This document shows positions 34,944 to 44,105 of a DNA stretch of 64,000 bases, one piece after another. Where the stretch lies: NCBI RefSeq assembly GCF_001189515.2, contig NZ_CP012069.2, positions 1,240,001 to 1,304,000 of the forward strand, given 5' to 3'. The number at the start of each line of letters is the position of its first letter. Positions within the stretch are counted from its first letter, which is position 1. The translations under genes and the position numbers were made by a program. The notes beneath the pieces were generated by a model. It saw only the letters and a list, made by a program, of their open reading frames with translations, did no database searches and was not told the DNA's origin. The DNA comes from Olsenella sp. oral taxon 807. GTDB lineage: Bacteria; Actinomycetota; Coriobacteriia; Coriobacteriales; Atopobiaceae.

Positions 34944-35530
34944 GTCGGATGAGAATAGTGGGTGGCATGTGGCGTGGGCGTACCATCGCGTCCCTGCCGG
35001 GCGCGCGTACCCGTCCCACGACTGACCGAACGCGCGAGTCGCTCGCTTCGATGGTACTCTCATCCTTTGGCCTTGACCTCTCGGAGGTGTGGGTTCTTGA
35101 CGCCTTCGCCGGCTCTGGCGCGCTTGGCCTCGAGTTCCTCTCTCGTGGCGCTAAGGGCTGCACCTTCGTGGAAAGGAACAGGAGGGCAGCGCAGCTTGTA
35201 AGGGACAACTGCAGGACGCTTGGCGCGGACCCGGCCAGCGCGCGGGTGGTCGAGTCCGACATCTATAGGTTCGTCCGCAACGCTGCGCTACCCGGCGCTC
35301 CGTTCTCTCTCATCCTGCTCGACCCTCCGTACGCGATGGCGGGTGAGAGTGTCTTGTCACTCGTCGGACTACTTCGTGTCTCAGGTCAGCTCAGCGACGC
35401 CGCGAGGGTACTATACGAGCATGGAAGGGAGCATGCTGGCCTCGCGCTTGGCGGGGCGCAGCTCGTGGGGAAGAGGGAGCACGGCATCAGCGTCGTGGAG
35501 CTGTGGGAGATGGGGAGTACAGATGAGTGA
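34940..35530 (+). CDS. rsmD: 16S rRNA (guanine-966-N2)-methyltransferase
   Basis: 196-residue SAM-dependent methyltransferase of small-subunit rRNA. The start MRIVGGMWRGRTIASLPG is typical, the SAM motif reads VLDAFAGSGALGLEFLSRG (about 50-70) and the catalytic motif is LLDPPYAM (about 126). The ATG overlaps the recG stop, and coaD begins inside the last codons, so all three are translationally linked. Confidence 0.95.
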   Translation: MSRMRIVGGMWRGRTIASLPGARTRPTTDRTRESLASMVLSSFGLDLSEVWVLDAFAGSGALGLEFLSRGAKGCTFVERNRRAAQLVRDNCRTLGADPASARVVESDIYRFVRNAALPGAPFSLILLDPPYAMAGESVLSLVGLLRVSGQLSDAARVLYEHGREHAGLALGGAQLVGKREHGISVVELWEMGSTDE

Positions 35531-36035
35531 CACGATAATCCGGCATGTGGTGGTGCCTGGCACCTTCGATCCCGTGACCCTAGGACACCTCGATGTCATC
35601 GCCCGAACGCGCAGGATGTTCTCCCAGGTGACGATAGGGGTTGCGGCGTCGCTCACCAAGAATGGCTCGGGGCCGCACTTCTCTCTCGAGGAGCGCACCC
35701 AGATGCTGCGCGAGTCCATTGTCGAGCTGAGGATCGATAAGGGGGTGGAGATTCGTCCCTTCTCGGGGCTTTTGATGGACCTCTGCCGCACGATTGGGGC
35801 AGACGGCGTGGTCAAGGGCTTGCGCGCGATGACCGACTTCGAGTACGAACTGCAGCAGGCAGATCTCAACTACCGTCTTGCACCTGAGGTCGAGTCGATC
35901 TTCGTTATGGGCAGTCCGAGGCATGGCTACATCTCGTCCTCAATCGTAAGGGAGCTCGCACTCATGGGCGGGGATGTCTCGTTTTTGGTTCCTGCCTGCG
36001 TCAAGAGAAGGCTCGACACCCTCAATGAGGCGTGA
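35523..36035 (+). CDS. coaD: Phosphopantetheine adenylyltransferase
   Basis: 170-residue enzyme of coenzyme A synthesis (4'-phosphopantetheine plus ATP to dephospho-CoA). The nucleotidyltransferase motif PGTFDPVTLGHLDVI (TxGH form of HxGH) is at residues 10-24, and SPRHGYISSSIVRE near 130-143 is the ISSS motif. The start overlaps rsmD by 8 bp. The pairing rsmD-coaD is widely conserved. Confidence 0.96.
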   Translation: MSDTIIRHVVVPGTFDPVTLGHLDVIARTRRMFSQVTIGVAASLTKNGSGPHFSLEERTQMLRESIVELRIDKGVEIRPFSGLLMDLCRTIGADGVVKGLRAMTDFEYELQQADLNYRLAPEVESIFVMGSPRHGYISSSIVRELALMGGDVSFLVPACVKRRLDTLNEA

Positions 36036-36189
36036 GCCGAGCACATCCGTGATGCCCCCTCCGTCGCCCTCTTGGTCAGCTTGTCGAGGGGTCGGTGGTT
36101 CTCCCGCTACCCCAGCGGTCTTTTGCTATCATCTAGCTCGTGGTGTGTTGTAGCGTCCGCGCGACGCGCGGAGAAAACTCGGCGAGCTT

Positions 36190-36963
36190 GTGATGAGGGA
36201 CTTTTTTTCCAACAGGTATGTGAGGATGCTTGGCGCCTATGTCGGTATCGGCGTCGCGGCTGTGATCGCCTACTCGCCGGGGTTGATGGCGCTCTCGCCC
36301 ATGGACCCCAGCATCCTCAGGGCGGGCGCCTCCTTGATAGCTGGCGTCCTCATGTGTGCGGGGCTGGGTGTCTCGACCCATATGGCAATGAGGGACGAGC
36401 GTCGCTATGTGCCCTTGGGTACCGGCGCGCAGAGCGTCGATCCCCAGGTCGTCACCCGTGCCTTGGAGGCGAACGAGGCGGATGAGGTACTCGGGGCGCT
36501 CGCGCGGCGAGGGGTGGGTGCGCTCCGTGATGGCGCGAAGAAGGTAGAGACGCTCCGCACGTTGGTCTTTGCGCGCTTCTCACAGGGAAGCATGACCAGC
36601 GAGCGGTTCATGTCCGCCGTCCAACTCTCGGCAGACACGGTCGCTCGCAACTGCGCGGTGTTAGCAAACCTTATGACAGGCTTCGACTCGAGGGACTACC
36701 TGCAGCTCCGAGCTCTCATGCAGGGCGGCGCGTACAGACACGATGACATACCTGATGACATTCAACTGAAGAAGTTTGACCTCTACCAGGAGCAGTTGAG
36801 CACGATGGGTGGCATCGCCACGGCAAACGAGAGGCTCCTCCTCGAGATGGACCGCTTTTCCACGACGCTGGCCACGCTCGACGTCGCGGGTGAGGGTAAG
36901 AAGGAGCAAGCCCTGCTCGATGAGATGCGCCAGCTCACGGAGCAAACAAAGTACTATCAGTAG
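36190..36963 (+). CDS. XpaC-like membrane protein, copy 1
   Basis: 257 residues. Two hydrophobic segments (about 13-33 and 44-65) are followed by a cytoplasmic helical domain (about 75-257) with TLRTLVFARFSQGSMTSERF and an end NERLLLEMDRFSTTLATLD. This domain is shared with the protein at 38740-39417, and both resemble the XpaC (5-bromo-4-chloroindolyl phosphate hydrolysis) family that accompanies TelA. Function unknown; a membrane-anchored adaptor is plausible. The start is GTG 36190 or ATG 36193. It opens a unidirectional cluster ending at 44029. Confidence 0.65.
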   Translation: MMRDFFSNRYVRMLGAYVGIGVAAVIAYSPGLMALSPMDPSILRAGASLIAGVLMCAGLGVSTHMAMRDERRYVPLGTGAQSVDPQVVTRALEANEADEVLGALARRGVGALRDGAKKVETLRTLVFARFSQGSMTSERFMSAVQLSADTVARNCAVLANLMTGFDSRDYLQLRALMQGGAYRHDDIPDDIQLKKFDLYQEQLSTMGGIATANERLLLEMDRFSTTLATLDVAGEGKKEQALLDEMRQLTEQTKYYQ

Positions 36964-36996
36964 GGAGAGCGGCTGGGCCGCATGGGAGGGAGAGAG

Positions 36997-38688
36997 ATGG
37001 ATACAAAGAACAAGATCCTGATGGGAGCGGGTGCCTTTGTCGTTCTCTGCATCGTGGTGTTTGGGGGGCTCTACCTGACACGCAACTTCGGTAAGAGCGA
37101 CAAGCAGGTGAGCAGCGAGACCGCCTTGGCCACCATAGACAGGCTCTACGACAAGGTTAAGCCTTCGGTTGCCCCACCCATCAAGTCATCCATCGAGTAC
37201 AGCGACAGCAAGTCGGCCGCAGATGAGCTTCCCGACATTGACTCGTCCTACCCCACCGTCGTTCGCGCGGGCACAGATCTGAGCGTGGAGCTGTGGTCAT
37301 CTGGAGAGAAGGCGGGTACGGGTACGGATGGGTGGCTCACCGAGATGGCACGTCGCTTTAATGCGGCAGGCGTCAGCGTGAACGGAAAGACGGCTTCCGT
37401 CACGCTCAGGAGCATCCCATCGGGCACCTCGGTTGACTACATAGCCAGCGGCAAGAGGGTGCCCGATGGTTATACGCCCTCCAATGCGCTCTGGGTGAGC
37501 ATGCTCAACGCCAAGGGCGTGCAGACCACGACAGTCACCGAGCGGCTGGCGGGCAACGTCGCGGGCGTCGTGATCAAAAATGACAAGTATGACGAGTTGG
37601 TACAGAAGTACGGCAGCATCGACATGAAGGCGGTAACGCAGGCGGTGTCCGATGGCGCGCTGCAGTTTGGCTACACCAACCCGTTCACCTCGGCGACCGG
37701 TCTCAACTTCCTCATATCGACGCTCGTGCGCTACGACACGTCAAACCCCCTCTCTGACGTTGCGACGGAGGGCTTCAGGTCCTTCCAGCGAAACGTGCCC
37801 TTCGTCTCCCTCACAACCCAGCAGATGCATGACGCGGCGCAAAGAGACACGCTCGACGGCTTTGTGACGGAGTACCAGGTGTACCATAACGACCAGCAGC
37901 TCCAGGGCGCCTACAAGTTCGCGGCCTTCGGTTATCGCCATGACAACCCCCTCGTCGCAGTCAGTGGGGCAAGCGATGACGCGAAGGCGGTGCTTGACGC
38001 GTTCGCGCAGTACTGTGCGAAAGACTCCTCCCAGCAGCTTGCCAGCGAGGACGGCTTCAACGGCTTAGACGACTACGTCAGTGAGAGCGCCGCCTTAGAC
38101 GGACAGACCATCATCCATGCCCAGGAGCTCTACAAGAAGAACAAAGACAGCGGCAATCCCGTCGTCGCGGTGTTCGTTGCCGACGTCTCGGGTTCGATGG
38201 GAGGAGAGCCCATCAACGCGCTCAAGTCATCGCTCATCAACAGCATGTCCTACATCGGTACGGAGAACTACATAGGCCTCGTGTCCTATTCCGATGACGT
38301 GACCATCAACGTCCCGATCGAGCGCTTCGACATGGACCAGCAGAGGCTCTTCAAGGGTGGTGTCGAGAGCCTGAGCGCAGGGGGTTCCACGGCCACCTTC
38401 GATGGGGTGATCGTTGCCATGAAGATGGTGCAGGACAAGCTCAAAGAAATACCGAACGCTCGTCCGATGATCTTCGTGCTCTCGGACGGCGACACGAACC
38501 GAGGCCATGACCTCAACGACATCCGCAGCCCCATCGAGGCCCTCGACGTCCCCATCTATACGATTGGCTACAATGCCAACATCAGTGCCCTCAAGCAGAT
38601 AAGTAGCGTGAGTGAGGCAGCGACGATAGACGCCTCGACGGACGACGTGACGTATCAGCTCAGGCAGCTCTTCAACGCGAGCATGTAG
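36997..38688 (+). CDS. Membrane-anchored protein with substrate-binding-like and vWA domains
   Basis: 563 residues. One N-terminal membrane helix (about 9-29) anchors an extracytoplasmic part. Residues ~80-370 resemble a periplasmic solute-binding fold of extracellular type (DLSVELWSSGEKAG, FGYTNPFTSATGLNFLI). Residues ~390-563 are a von Willebrand factor A domain with an intact MIDAS motif DVSGSMG (about 395), T in GGSTATFDG and LSDGDTN. Metal-dependent protein binding is expected of the vWA part. GGGAGGG lies 7 nt before ATG 36997. It is encoded between the two XpaC-like genes and before telA. Confidence 0.82.
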   Translation: MDTKNKILMGAGAFVVLCIVVFGGLYLTRNFGKSDKQVSSETALATIDRLYDKVKPSVAPPIKSSIEYSDSKSAADELPDIDSSYPTVVRAGTDLSVELWSSGEKAGTGTDGWLTEMARRFNAAGVSVNGKTASVTLRSIPSGTSVDYIASGKRVPDGYTPSNALWVSMLNAKGVQTTTVTERLAGNVAGVVIKNDKYDELVQKYGSIDMKAVTQAVSDGALQFGYTNPFTSATGLNFLISTLVRYDTSNPLSDVATEGFRSFQRNVPFVSLTTQQMHDAAQRDTLDGFVTEYQVYHNDQQLQGAYKFAAFGYRHDNPLVAVSGASDDAKAVLDAFAQYCAKDSSQQLASEDGFNGLDDYVSESAALDGQTIIHAQELYKKNKDSGNPVVAVFVADVSGSMGGEPINALKSSLINSMSYIGTENYIGLVSYSDDVTINVPIERFDMDQQRLFKGGVESLSAGGSTATFDGVIVAMKMVQDKLKEIPNARPMIFVLSDGDTNRGHDLNDIRSPIEALDVPIYTIGYNANISALKQISSVSEAATIDASTDDVTYQLRQLFNASM

Positions 38689-38739
38689 CTCGTTTCGCGA
38701 ACACGCTGCGCGAGGCGGGGAAGGTAGGTTTCGAAACCC

Positions 38740-39417
38740 ATGTTGGACTTCTTGTTCAAGCTGGTCATCACGGGCTTGGGCATCGTGATACTGTTCTTTA
38801 TAGTCTTCGCCATCGTGGTCGTGGTGGTCATCGTCCGCTTAGTTCGACGTTTCCTTGAGAGGAAGAGACCCGAGATCAGTGGTTTTACCCAGTGGAACCA
38901 TACGATGGGAGAGATACGCAGGCTCAGGCGGAGCAATGTCTGGGGTGACAGTCACTTCGACAACGTGATGGACAGGACGGAGGCCTGCATACGCAGCGCG
39001 AAGGATAAGGCCACGCTAGGTGAGGAGACGTTGGTGCGGCTATTCGAGAAGGGAAGCATCACCTATGACAAGTTCGCGAGCGCCCTCGGGGTACTAAACG
39101 ACACGGTCCGAGAGAACACACAAACCATACTGACAGCGGCCAAGCTCTATGTGGGCGTGCGCCGCGACACGCATGTGGTACAGGGGTCAACGCTACGTTA
39201 CGGTGAGGACGAGTCGGAACGCAGGCAGCTCGTCGAGGTGCAGCGCAAGAGGATGGACGAGGCACTCGAGCAGAACGAGGCACTCCTCCTCAAGACCGAC
39301 ACCCTCATCTCCAGCCTACAGGACGTGGGGGAGAGCAACAGGGCAGATGAGCTCCTTGAGGAACTCACGCGCCTCGCCAAAGAGGCACGGTACTACAAGC
39401 GCTCAATTAGTGGCTAA
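38740..39417 (+). CDS. XpaC-like membrane protein, copy 2
   Basis: 225 residues. One strong N-terminal hydrophobic segment (about 3-32, very Val/Ile-rich) followed by Arg-rich residues, then a helical domain (about 60-225) with ETLVRLFEKGSITYDKFASA and KRMDEALEQNEALLLKTD. It parallels the cytoplasmic domain of the protein at 36190-36963 over most of its length, so the two are probably diverged duplicates. Family role unknown; the adjacent telA gene supports assignment to the XpaC/TelA partnership. Confidence 0.65.
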   Translation: MLDFLFKLVITGLGIVILFFIVFAIVVVVVIVRLVRRFLERKRPEISGFTQWNHTMGEIRRLRRSNVWGDSHFDNVMDRTEACIRSAKDKATLGEETLVRLFEKGSITYDKFASALGVLNDTVRENTQTILTAAKLYVGVRRDTHVVQGSTLRYGEDESERRQLVEVQRKRMDEALEQNEALLLKTDTLISSLQDVGESNRADELLEELTRLAKEARYYKRSISG

Positions 39418-39532
39418 GCCCATGCCACGTATCTATGGGCACACTGAGATGGACGTTGCTACGTTAACAGAGCAGGCGGGGCAACCGGCGACGCAGGACG
39501 TGTAATGCCGCGCCCAAAAAAAGGAGGATGCC

Positions 39533-40672
39533 ATGGCGTTTTCACTCGAGGTCCCCGACGAGAACGAGGTCAAGGCGATCGTAAGGCAGCAGGTCGAACC
39601 TACTGAGGAGCGGAGGCGGACTATAGCGGGCGCCACCGAGGGGCAGGCGGGCCAGATCATGTCCGTCGATCTCGACTCGTTCGAGAGTCGCCGTGAGATC
39701 ACCTCAGCCATCGAGAGCATGGGCAACGATCTCGCAACGAAATCAACGGCCAAAAACGAGATACTCGCACGCCGCATAGGCGAGCTAGGCCAGGGTGGTG
39801 GTCAGACGGGAGAGGTCGCACGGGGCCTCGCGGACCTTTCCATACAGATGAGGGATCTCGACCCGTCTACCATCGACTTCGCAAAGAGCGGTGGGCTGGG
39901 CAAGTTCTTCAATCCAGTACGTCGCTACTTTGAGCGTTACAAGACGGCCGACGCAGAAATCGCCGATATCGTGCGGTCCCTTGACCGGGGCAAGGCGACG
40001 CTTACGGCGGACAACACGACCCTTGAGCTCGAAGAGGCCGCGATGCGCGACCTCACCAAAAAGCTCAGCGAGAAGGTCGACATTGCCATGCAGCTCGATC
40101 GCTCCCTCACCACCGAGATCGAGCGCCGCAAGGCACAGAACGAGGACGAGAAGCTTGTCAAGTTCGTCGAGGAGGAGGTACTCTTCCCGCTCAGGCAGAA
40201 GGTGATGGACTTCCAGCAGCTGCTCGTGGTAAACCAGCAAGGCATCGTGGCCATGGAGGTTATCAGAAGAAATAACCTCGAGCTCATTCGTGCTGTCGAC
40301 CGCGCTCAGAGCGTCACCGTCTCGTCCTTGCGTGTCGCCGTGACCGTTGCCGGCGCGCTCTACAACCAAAAGATCGTCCTCGACAAGGTGAAGGCTCTCA
40401 ACGCCACTACCGAGAGCATGATCGCGTCCACATCGCGTATGCTGAAGGAGCAGGGAACCGAGATCCAGCGCCAGGCGACGGAGGCGACAGTGAGCCCCGA
40501 AACGCTTAAGCAGGCTTTCGCCGACGCCCTCGGAGCGCTCGATGACATCAGCACGTACAAGCAGGAGGCATTACCCAGGATCGCCCAGACCATTCAGGAG
40601 TTCAAGCAGATCGCCGAGAAGGGTGAGGCGAGGCTCAAGCAGATGGAGGATGCTGGCGCTTTTGACAGGTGA
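39533..40672 (+). CDS. TelA family (toxic anion resistance) protein
   Basis: 379-residue, mostly helical soluble protein of the TelA/KlaA family: SLDRGKATLTADNTTLELEE, ELDRSLTTEIERRKAQ-like coils, LLVVNQQGIVAMEVIRRNN, and the family core SVTVSSLRVAVTVAGALYNQ. TelA proteins were first linked to tellurite resistance, but their general role is unclear and probably concerns envelope stress. An ideal AAAAGGAGGATGCC precedes ATG 39533. It lies directly after the second XpaC-like gene, a pairing seen in many Gram-positive genomes. Confidence 0.9.
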   Translation: MAFSLEVPDENEVKAIVRQQVEPTEERRRTIAGATEGQAGQIMSVDLDSFESRREITSAIESMGNDLATKSTAKNEILARRIGELGQGGGQTGEVARGLADLSIQMRDLDPSTIDFAKSGGLGKFFNPVRRYFERYKTADAEIADIVRSLDRGKATLTADNTTLELEEAAMRDLTKKLSEKVDIAMQLDRSLTTEIERRKAQNEDEKLVKFVEEEVLFPLRQKVMDFQQLLVVNQQGIVAMEVIRRNNLELIRAVDRAQSVTVSSLRVAVTVAGALYNQKIVLDKVKALNATTESMIASTSRMLKEQGTEIQRQATEATVSPETLKQAFADALGALDDISTYKQEALPRIAQTIQEFKQIAEKGEARLKQMEDAGAFDR

Positions 40673-40691
40673 CCGTAGAGCGCGGGATGTG

Positions 40692-41909
40692 ATGTGTCGA
40701 ATGGCGTATTTAGGAGGAATCGAGACAACGTTAGGCCAGCGACAACGTGAGAGGCAATCGACCCCCTCCAGGCGGGAGGTGCTGGCTTTGTGCGGCGCCG
40801 CAATGGCAGCCGGGCTTATGGCCCGCATCGTGACCATGCCTGTTAAGGCTCGTGGGAATCCCATTGGCATCACGCATGAGATTCTCGACTCCCTCTCGGA
40901 CATACAGTCTCGTTACACGCAGGCGCAGGAGACCCTCACGCGGCTGGGGGAGCAACTCGAGTCCCTTGCCAGGCAACAGGAGGAGACCCAGGCGCATATC
41001 GACGAGACCCAGGCGCAGATAGAGGCCACCCAAGCGCAGATTGACCAGCGACAGGCGGAGGTCGAGGCCACGCAGGGCGATCTCGCCGCAAGCATCGTCG
41101 CGTCGTACAAGTCTGGGTCGATGTCCTTCCTCGACCTTGCCGTAGGCGCGACATCCGTAGACGACCTCATATCGAGCATCTACTACGCCAACAAGGTCAA
41201 CCAGAGCGAGAACGAGAAGATAGGGCGCATCAAGGCTCTGAGGGATCAGCTCAAGCAGACCAAGTCGGCCCTCGAGGACCAGAGGGCCTCGCTGAGCGAC
41301 CTTCAGGACTCTCTCGCACAACAGGTGTCAGACGCGCAGGAGATGCAGGCCGAGACGCAGGCGGTACTCGACGGACTCGATCAGGAGATTCGCGATCTCA
41401 TAGCCACCCATAGCGCCGAGATACAGGCCAGCTATCAGGAGGAGCTCAGGGCCATGACCAAGGCGGTCGAGGCGGCGGGGCTCACAGATGCGCCGACGAG
41501 GGTGGCACTCTGCAGCGCCGCCCTCTCTCTTCTGGGGGTGCCCTATGTGTGGGGAGGCAGCTACCCCGATTCGGGTGGGACGGACTGCTCTGGGCTCATG
41601 CAGTGGTCGTATGCCCAATGTGGCTTCTCCATCCCACGCACCACCTATACGCAACTTGACGCCTGCAATGCCGTCGGGCACCTTCACCATGATGTGTCCC
41701 TGCTCCTGCCGGGAGACCTCGTGTTCGTGAACGAGGGCGGACATGTGGGCATGTATCTTGGCAACGGTCGGGTGATCCATGCACCCCATCCTGGTGGCGT
41801 CATCATGGTGTCAGGCCTCGACCGCTGGCCATCCATATTTGCGATTGGCTATCCCATCGCGAATGGTCCCGCCGGAGACGAAAACGAAGACGGGAGGGTG
41901 GAGGACTGA
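40692..41909 (+). CDS. NlpC/P60 cell-wall hydrolase with coiled coil and Tat-like signal
   Basis: 405 residues. A signal peptide follows SRREVLALCGAAMAAGLMA (about residues 28-46), with a twin-arginine look. Residues ~70-245 are a long coiled coil rich in repeated Gln/Glu (ETQAQIEATQAQIDQRQ). Residues ~270-390 form an NlpC/P60 domain with catalytic Cys in GTDCSGL (about 297), His in GHVGMYLG (about 350) and a further His in VIHAPH. The enzyme would cut peptidoglycan peptides outside the cell; the coil usually autoinhibits or docks to FtsEX-like partners. The start is uncertain: ATG 40692 or ATG 40701; neither has a strong ribosome-binding site. Confidence 0.88.
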   Translation: MCRMAYLGGIETTLGQRQRERQSTPSRREVLALCGAAMAAGLMARIVTMPVKARGNPIGITHEILDSLSDIQSRYTQAQETLTRLGEQLESLARQQEETQAHIDETQAQIEATQAQIDQRQAEVEATQGDLAASIVASYKSGSMSFLDLAVGATSVDDLISSIYYANKVNQSENEKIGRIKALRDQLKQTKSALEDQRASLSDLQDSLAQQVSDAQEMQAETQAVLDGLDQEIRDLIATHSAEIQASYQEELRAMTKAVEAAGLTDAPTRVALCSAALSLLGVPYVWGGSYPDSGGTDCSGLMQWSYAQCGFSIPRTTYTQLDACNAVGHLHHDVSLLLPGDLVFVNEGGHVGMYLGNGRVIHAPHPGGVIMVSGLDRWPSIFAIGYPIANGPAGDENEDGRVED

Positions 41910-44029
41910 TGGCACGACAGCGGCTGCGACAGCTTTTGAAGACCTTGGGAAAGGGGAAGGCGCATGGCCCGTCACGAGAGGGCACGTCATCGTGTCCGGG
42001 TCAGGCTCGTAGGCATAGGTCCCGGGTCATCCTGATCTGCCTGGCCCTGGCGTTCGTCATCGATCTGCTTACCTTTGACCTTCCTACGCTCACCACCCTC
42101 GGCCGCACGGCCCGCCAGCTCACGGTCTCATCGACAAGCTATGACCCCGACACGGGGGTCCAGACTTGGCAGATAGACGGTGTCGACGATTTTGTGGACG
42201 ACATCATGCTCCAGGTTGGCGAGCAGGCCTATGGCGTTGGGATACAAGGCGTCGAGTCGCCCGCGCATCTTCGCTTCACGGTGTCGCTGACCGATGAGGG
42301 TAACGCCCTTCCCGTCAGCGTCGGTGAGCTCACGACCAGTCGCTCCCGGCCTGACGGAACATGGAGAAAGATAGTCACGTATGGTAGGGTGTCAAGCCTC
42401 ACGATCACCTCAGAGTCCAGAGTGGTTGGCAAGGCCGATGCCGATGCTGATACCGGCATCCTGTGGGCCTTCGCGCTGCCTGAGATCGCGAACGTCAGGG
42501 TCTGCATCAACGGGGCCATTCCTCTCGATGTTAAAATGACGATGCTCCGCTCACTCGTGATCTTCGTGACCCTCCTCGGGTGCTGGGCGCTCAGGCCACG
42601 CTCGGGCCTGCACGCCATGAGCTTCGAGCCCTCCCGCATCGTCTCGGTGCGTCTGTGGATCGGGCTGATGTGCGCGCTTACGATGGTCTTCTCCATCGCC
42701 GGTCTACCGGGGGGCCTCGTGACGGAGCCATCCTCCTATGACCCCCACCATGCCATCGCATTTTACCATGAGTACTTCGAGCTGGCACGGGCGCTCTCGA
42801 AGGGTGAGGTCAGCCTCGACATCGAGCCCTCGAAGGAGCTCCTCGAGCTAAGCAATCCCTATGACCATAACGTGAGAGACGCGCGGCACATCGACTTCTA
42901 CTGGGACCACGCCCTCTACAAGGGCAGGTACTACGTCTACTTCGGTGTCCTTCCCTGCCTTTTATTCCATCTGCCCTTCTATCTGCTGACGGGTGGGGAG
43001 TTTCCCACGTGGCTTTCGGTCTACATCTCGCTCGCGGCAGCCGCAGCGGGTCTGATCTACCTGCTCAACAGTATCGTTCGCAGGTGGTTTGGGCCCGTCA
43101 GCGCAGGCGGGTACCTCGTTGCCCTCGCAACGCTCTTCCTCGGCAGCTGGATGCCGCTTCTGGCTGCGTCGGCGACTACCTACTTCCTTCCCATAGCCGT
43201 GGGGCTGGCGCTCGCCGTCTGGGCCCTGGGCCTTTGGGTGACGTCGACAGCCCAGGGGACCATCTGCGTGCGACGGGCGGCTCTCGGGGCATTCCTTGCT
43301 GCGCTGACCCTTCTGAGCAGGCCTCAGTTCGTCATGATCGCACTTTTGGGGGCGGCGTTGCTCGTGGATGCGATCAGGCGGGACAGGCGTAACTTGTCGC
43401 CCAGGCTTGGCCTCGTCTTTGTTCCGGTCGCCATCGTGTGCCTCGTCTTCTTCCTGTATAACTTCCTCCGCTTCGGCGACATCCTTGATGTGGGCGCCAG
43501 CTACAACCTCACGACCAACGACATGACCCACCGTGGGTTCAGCCTCGAGCGCACCCTCGTGGCGCTCTGGTGGTACCTCCTACAGCCGGCCACGTTCGGC
43601 CTGAGCGACAGCCTGATCCAGGGCGCCACACCGACCCTGCCGTTTCTCGGCCTCATCATCTCGGAGAAGATGCCGGGGGGCGTGCTGACGACGACCCCGC
43701 TCCTTCTGGCCCCCCTGCTGCTCGCACCGCTGTATGGGGGGCGTGCTCGGCGCCGTCCCCTCCTCACGGCCATGCTCGTGCTCTCCCTTGCGAGCGGGGT
43801 GCTCCTCGCCGCATTCGACGGGGAGGCGTCAGGTGTGCTGCCCCGTTACTTCGTGGACTTTGGCATCTTTCTATCCGTGGCGGCCATCATCCCGATGCTC
43901 TCGATTGACAGCGGGAGCCGTAAGGGCGAGATCGCGCCAGAGGCCGTGGCCCAGGCCCGCTTCCTCTTGATGCTCGCCTTTGGGCCGTCGGTACTGGCGC
44001 AGGGCCTTTGGCTGCTGCTTGTCTTCTGA
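41909..44029 (+). CDS. Large polytopic membrane protein, possible GT-C-fold glycosyltransferase
   Basis: 706 residues. After a basic tail, a membrane helix (about 38-58) precedes an extracytoplasmic beta-rich region (about 65-205), and then about ten hydrophobic segments run to the end. Loops with HIDFYWDHALYKGRYYVYFG and LTLLSRPQFVMIALL resemble membrane glycosyltransferases of the GT-C type that use polyprenyl-phosphate sugars. No signature is complete, so this stays inference. Its ATG shares a base with the NlpC/P60 stop (TGATG), so translation is coupled and a role in envelope polymers is likely. Confidence 0.6.
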   Translation: MARQRLRQLLKTLGKGKAHGPSREGTSSCPGQARRHRSRVILICLALAFVIDLLTFDLPTLTTLGRTARQLTVSSTSYDPDTGVQTWQIDGVDDFVDDIMLQVGEQAYGVGIQGVESPAHLRFTVSLTDEGNALPVSVGELTTSRSRPDGTWRKIVTYGRVSSLTITSESRVVGKADADADTGILWAFALPEIANVRVCINGAIPLDVKMTMLRSLVIFVTLLGCWALRPRSGLHAMSFEPSRIVSVRLWIGLMCALTMVFSIAGLPGGLVTEPSSYDPHHAIAFYHEYFELARALSKGEVSLDIEPSKELLELSNPYDHNVRDARHIDFYWDHALYKGRYYVYFGVLPCLLFHLPFYLLTGGEFPTWLSVYISLAAAAAGLIYLLNSIVRRWFGPVSAGGYLVALATLFLGSWMPLLAASATTYFLPIAVGLALAVWALGLWVTSTAQGTICVRRAALGAFLAALTLLSRPQFVMIALLGAALLVDAIRRDRRNLSPRLGLVFVPVAIVCLVFFLYNFLRFGDILDVGASYNLTTNDMTHRGFSLERTLVALWWYLLQPATFGLSDSLIQGATPTLPFLGLIISEKMPGGVLTTTPLLLAPLLLAPLYGGRARRRPLLTAMLVLSLASGVLLAAFDGEASGVLPRYFVDFGIFLSVAAIIPMLSIDSGSRKGEIAPEAVAQARFLLMLAFGPSVLAQGLWLLLVF

Positions 44030-44105
44030 TGGTCGGGCAATCTCGCGTGGGCGTCGAAGCTGGCACTTCCTGCGCAACCGCTCGTCTGCAGGGGCCGCCT
44101 GCGCC

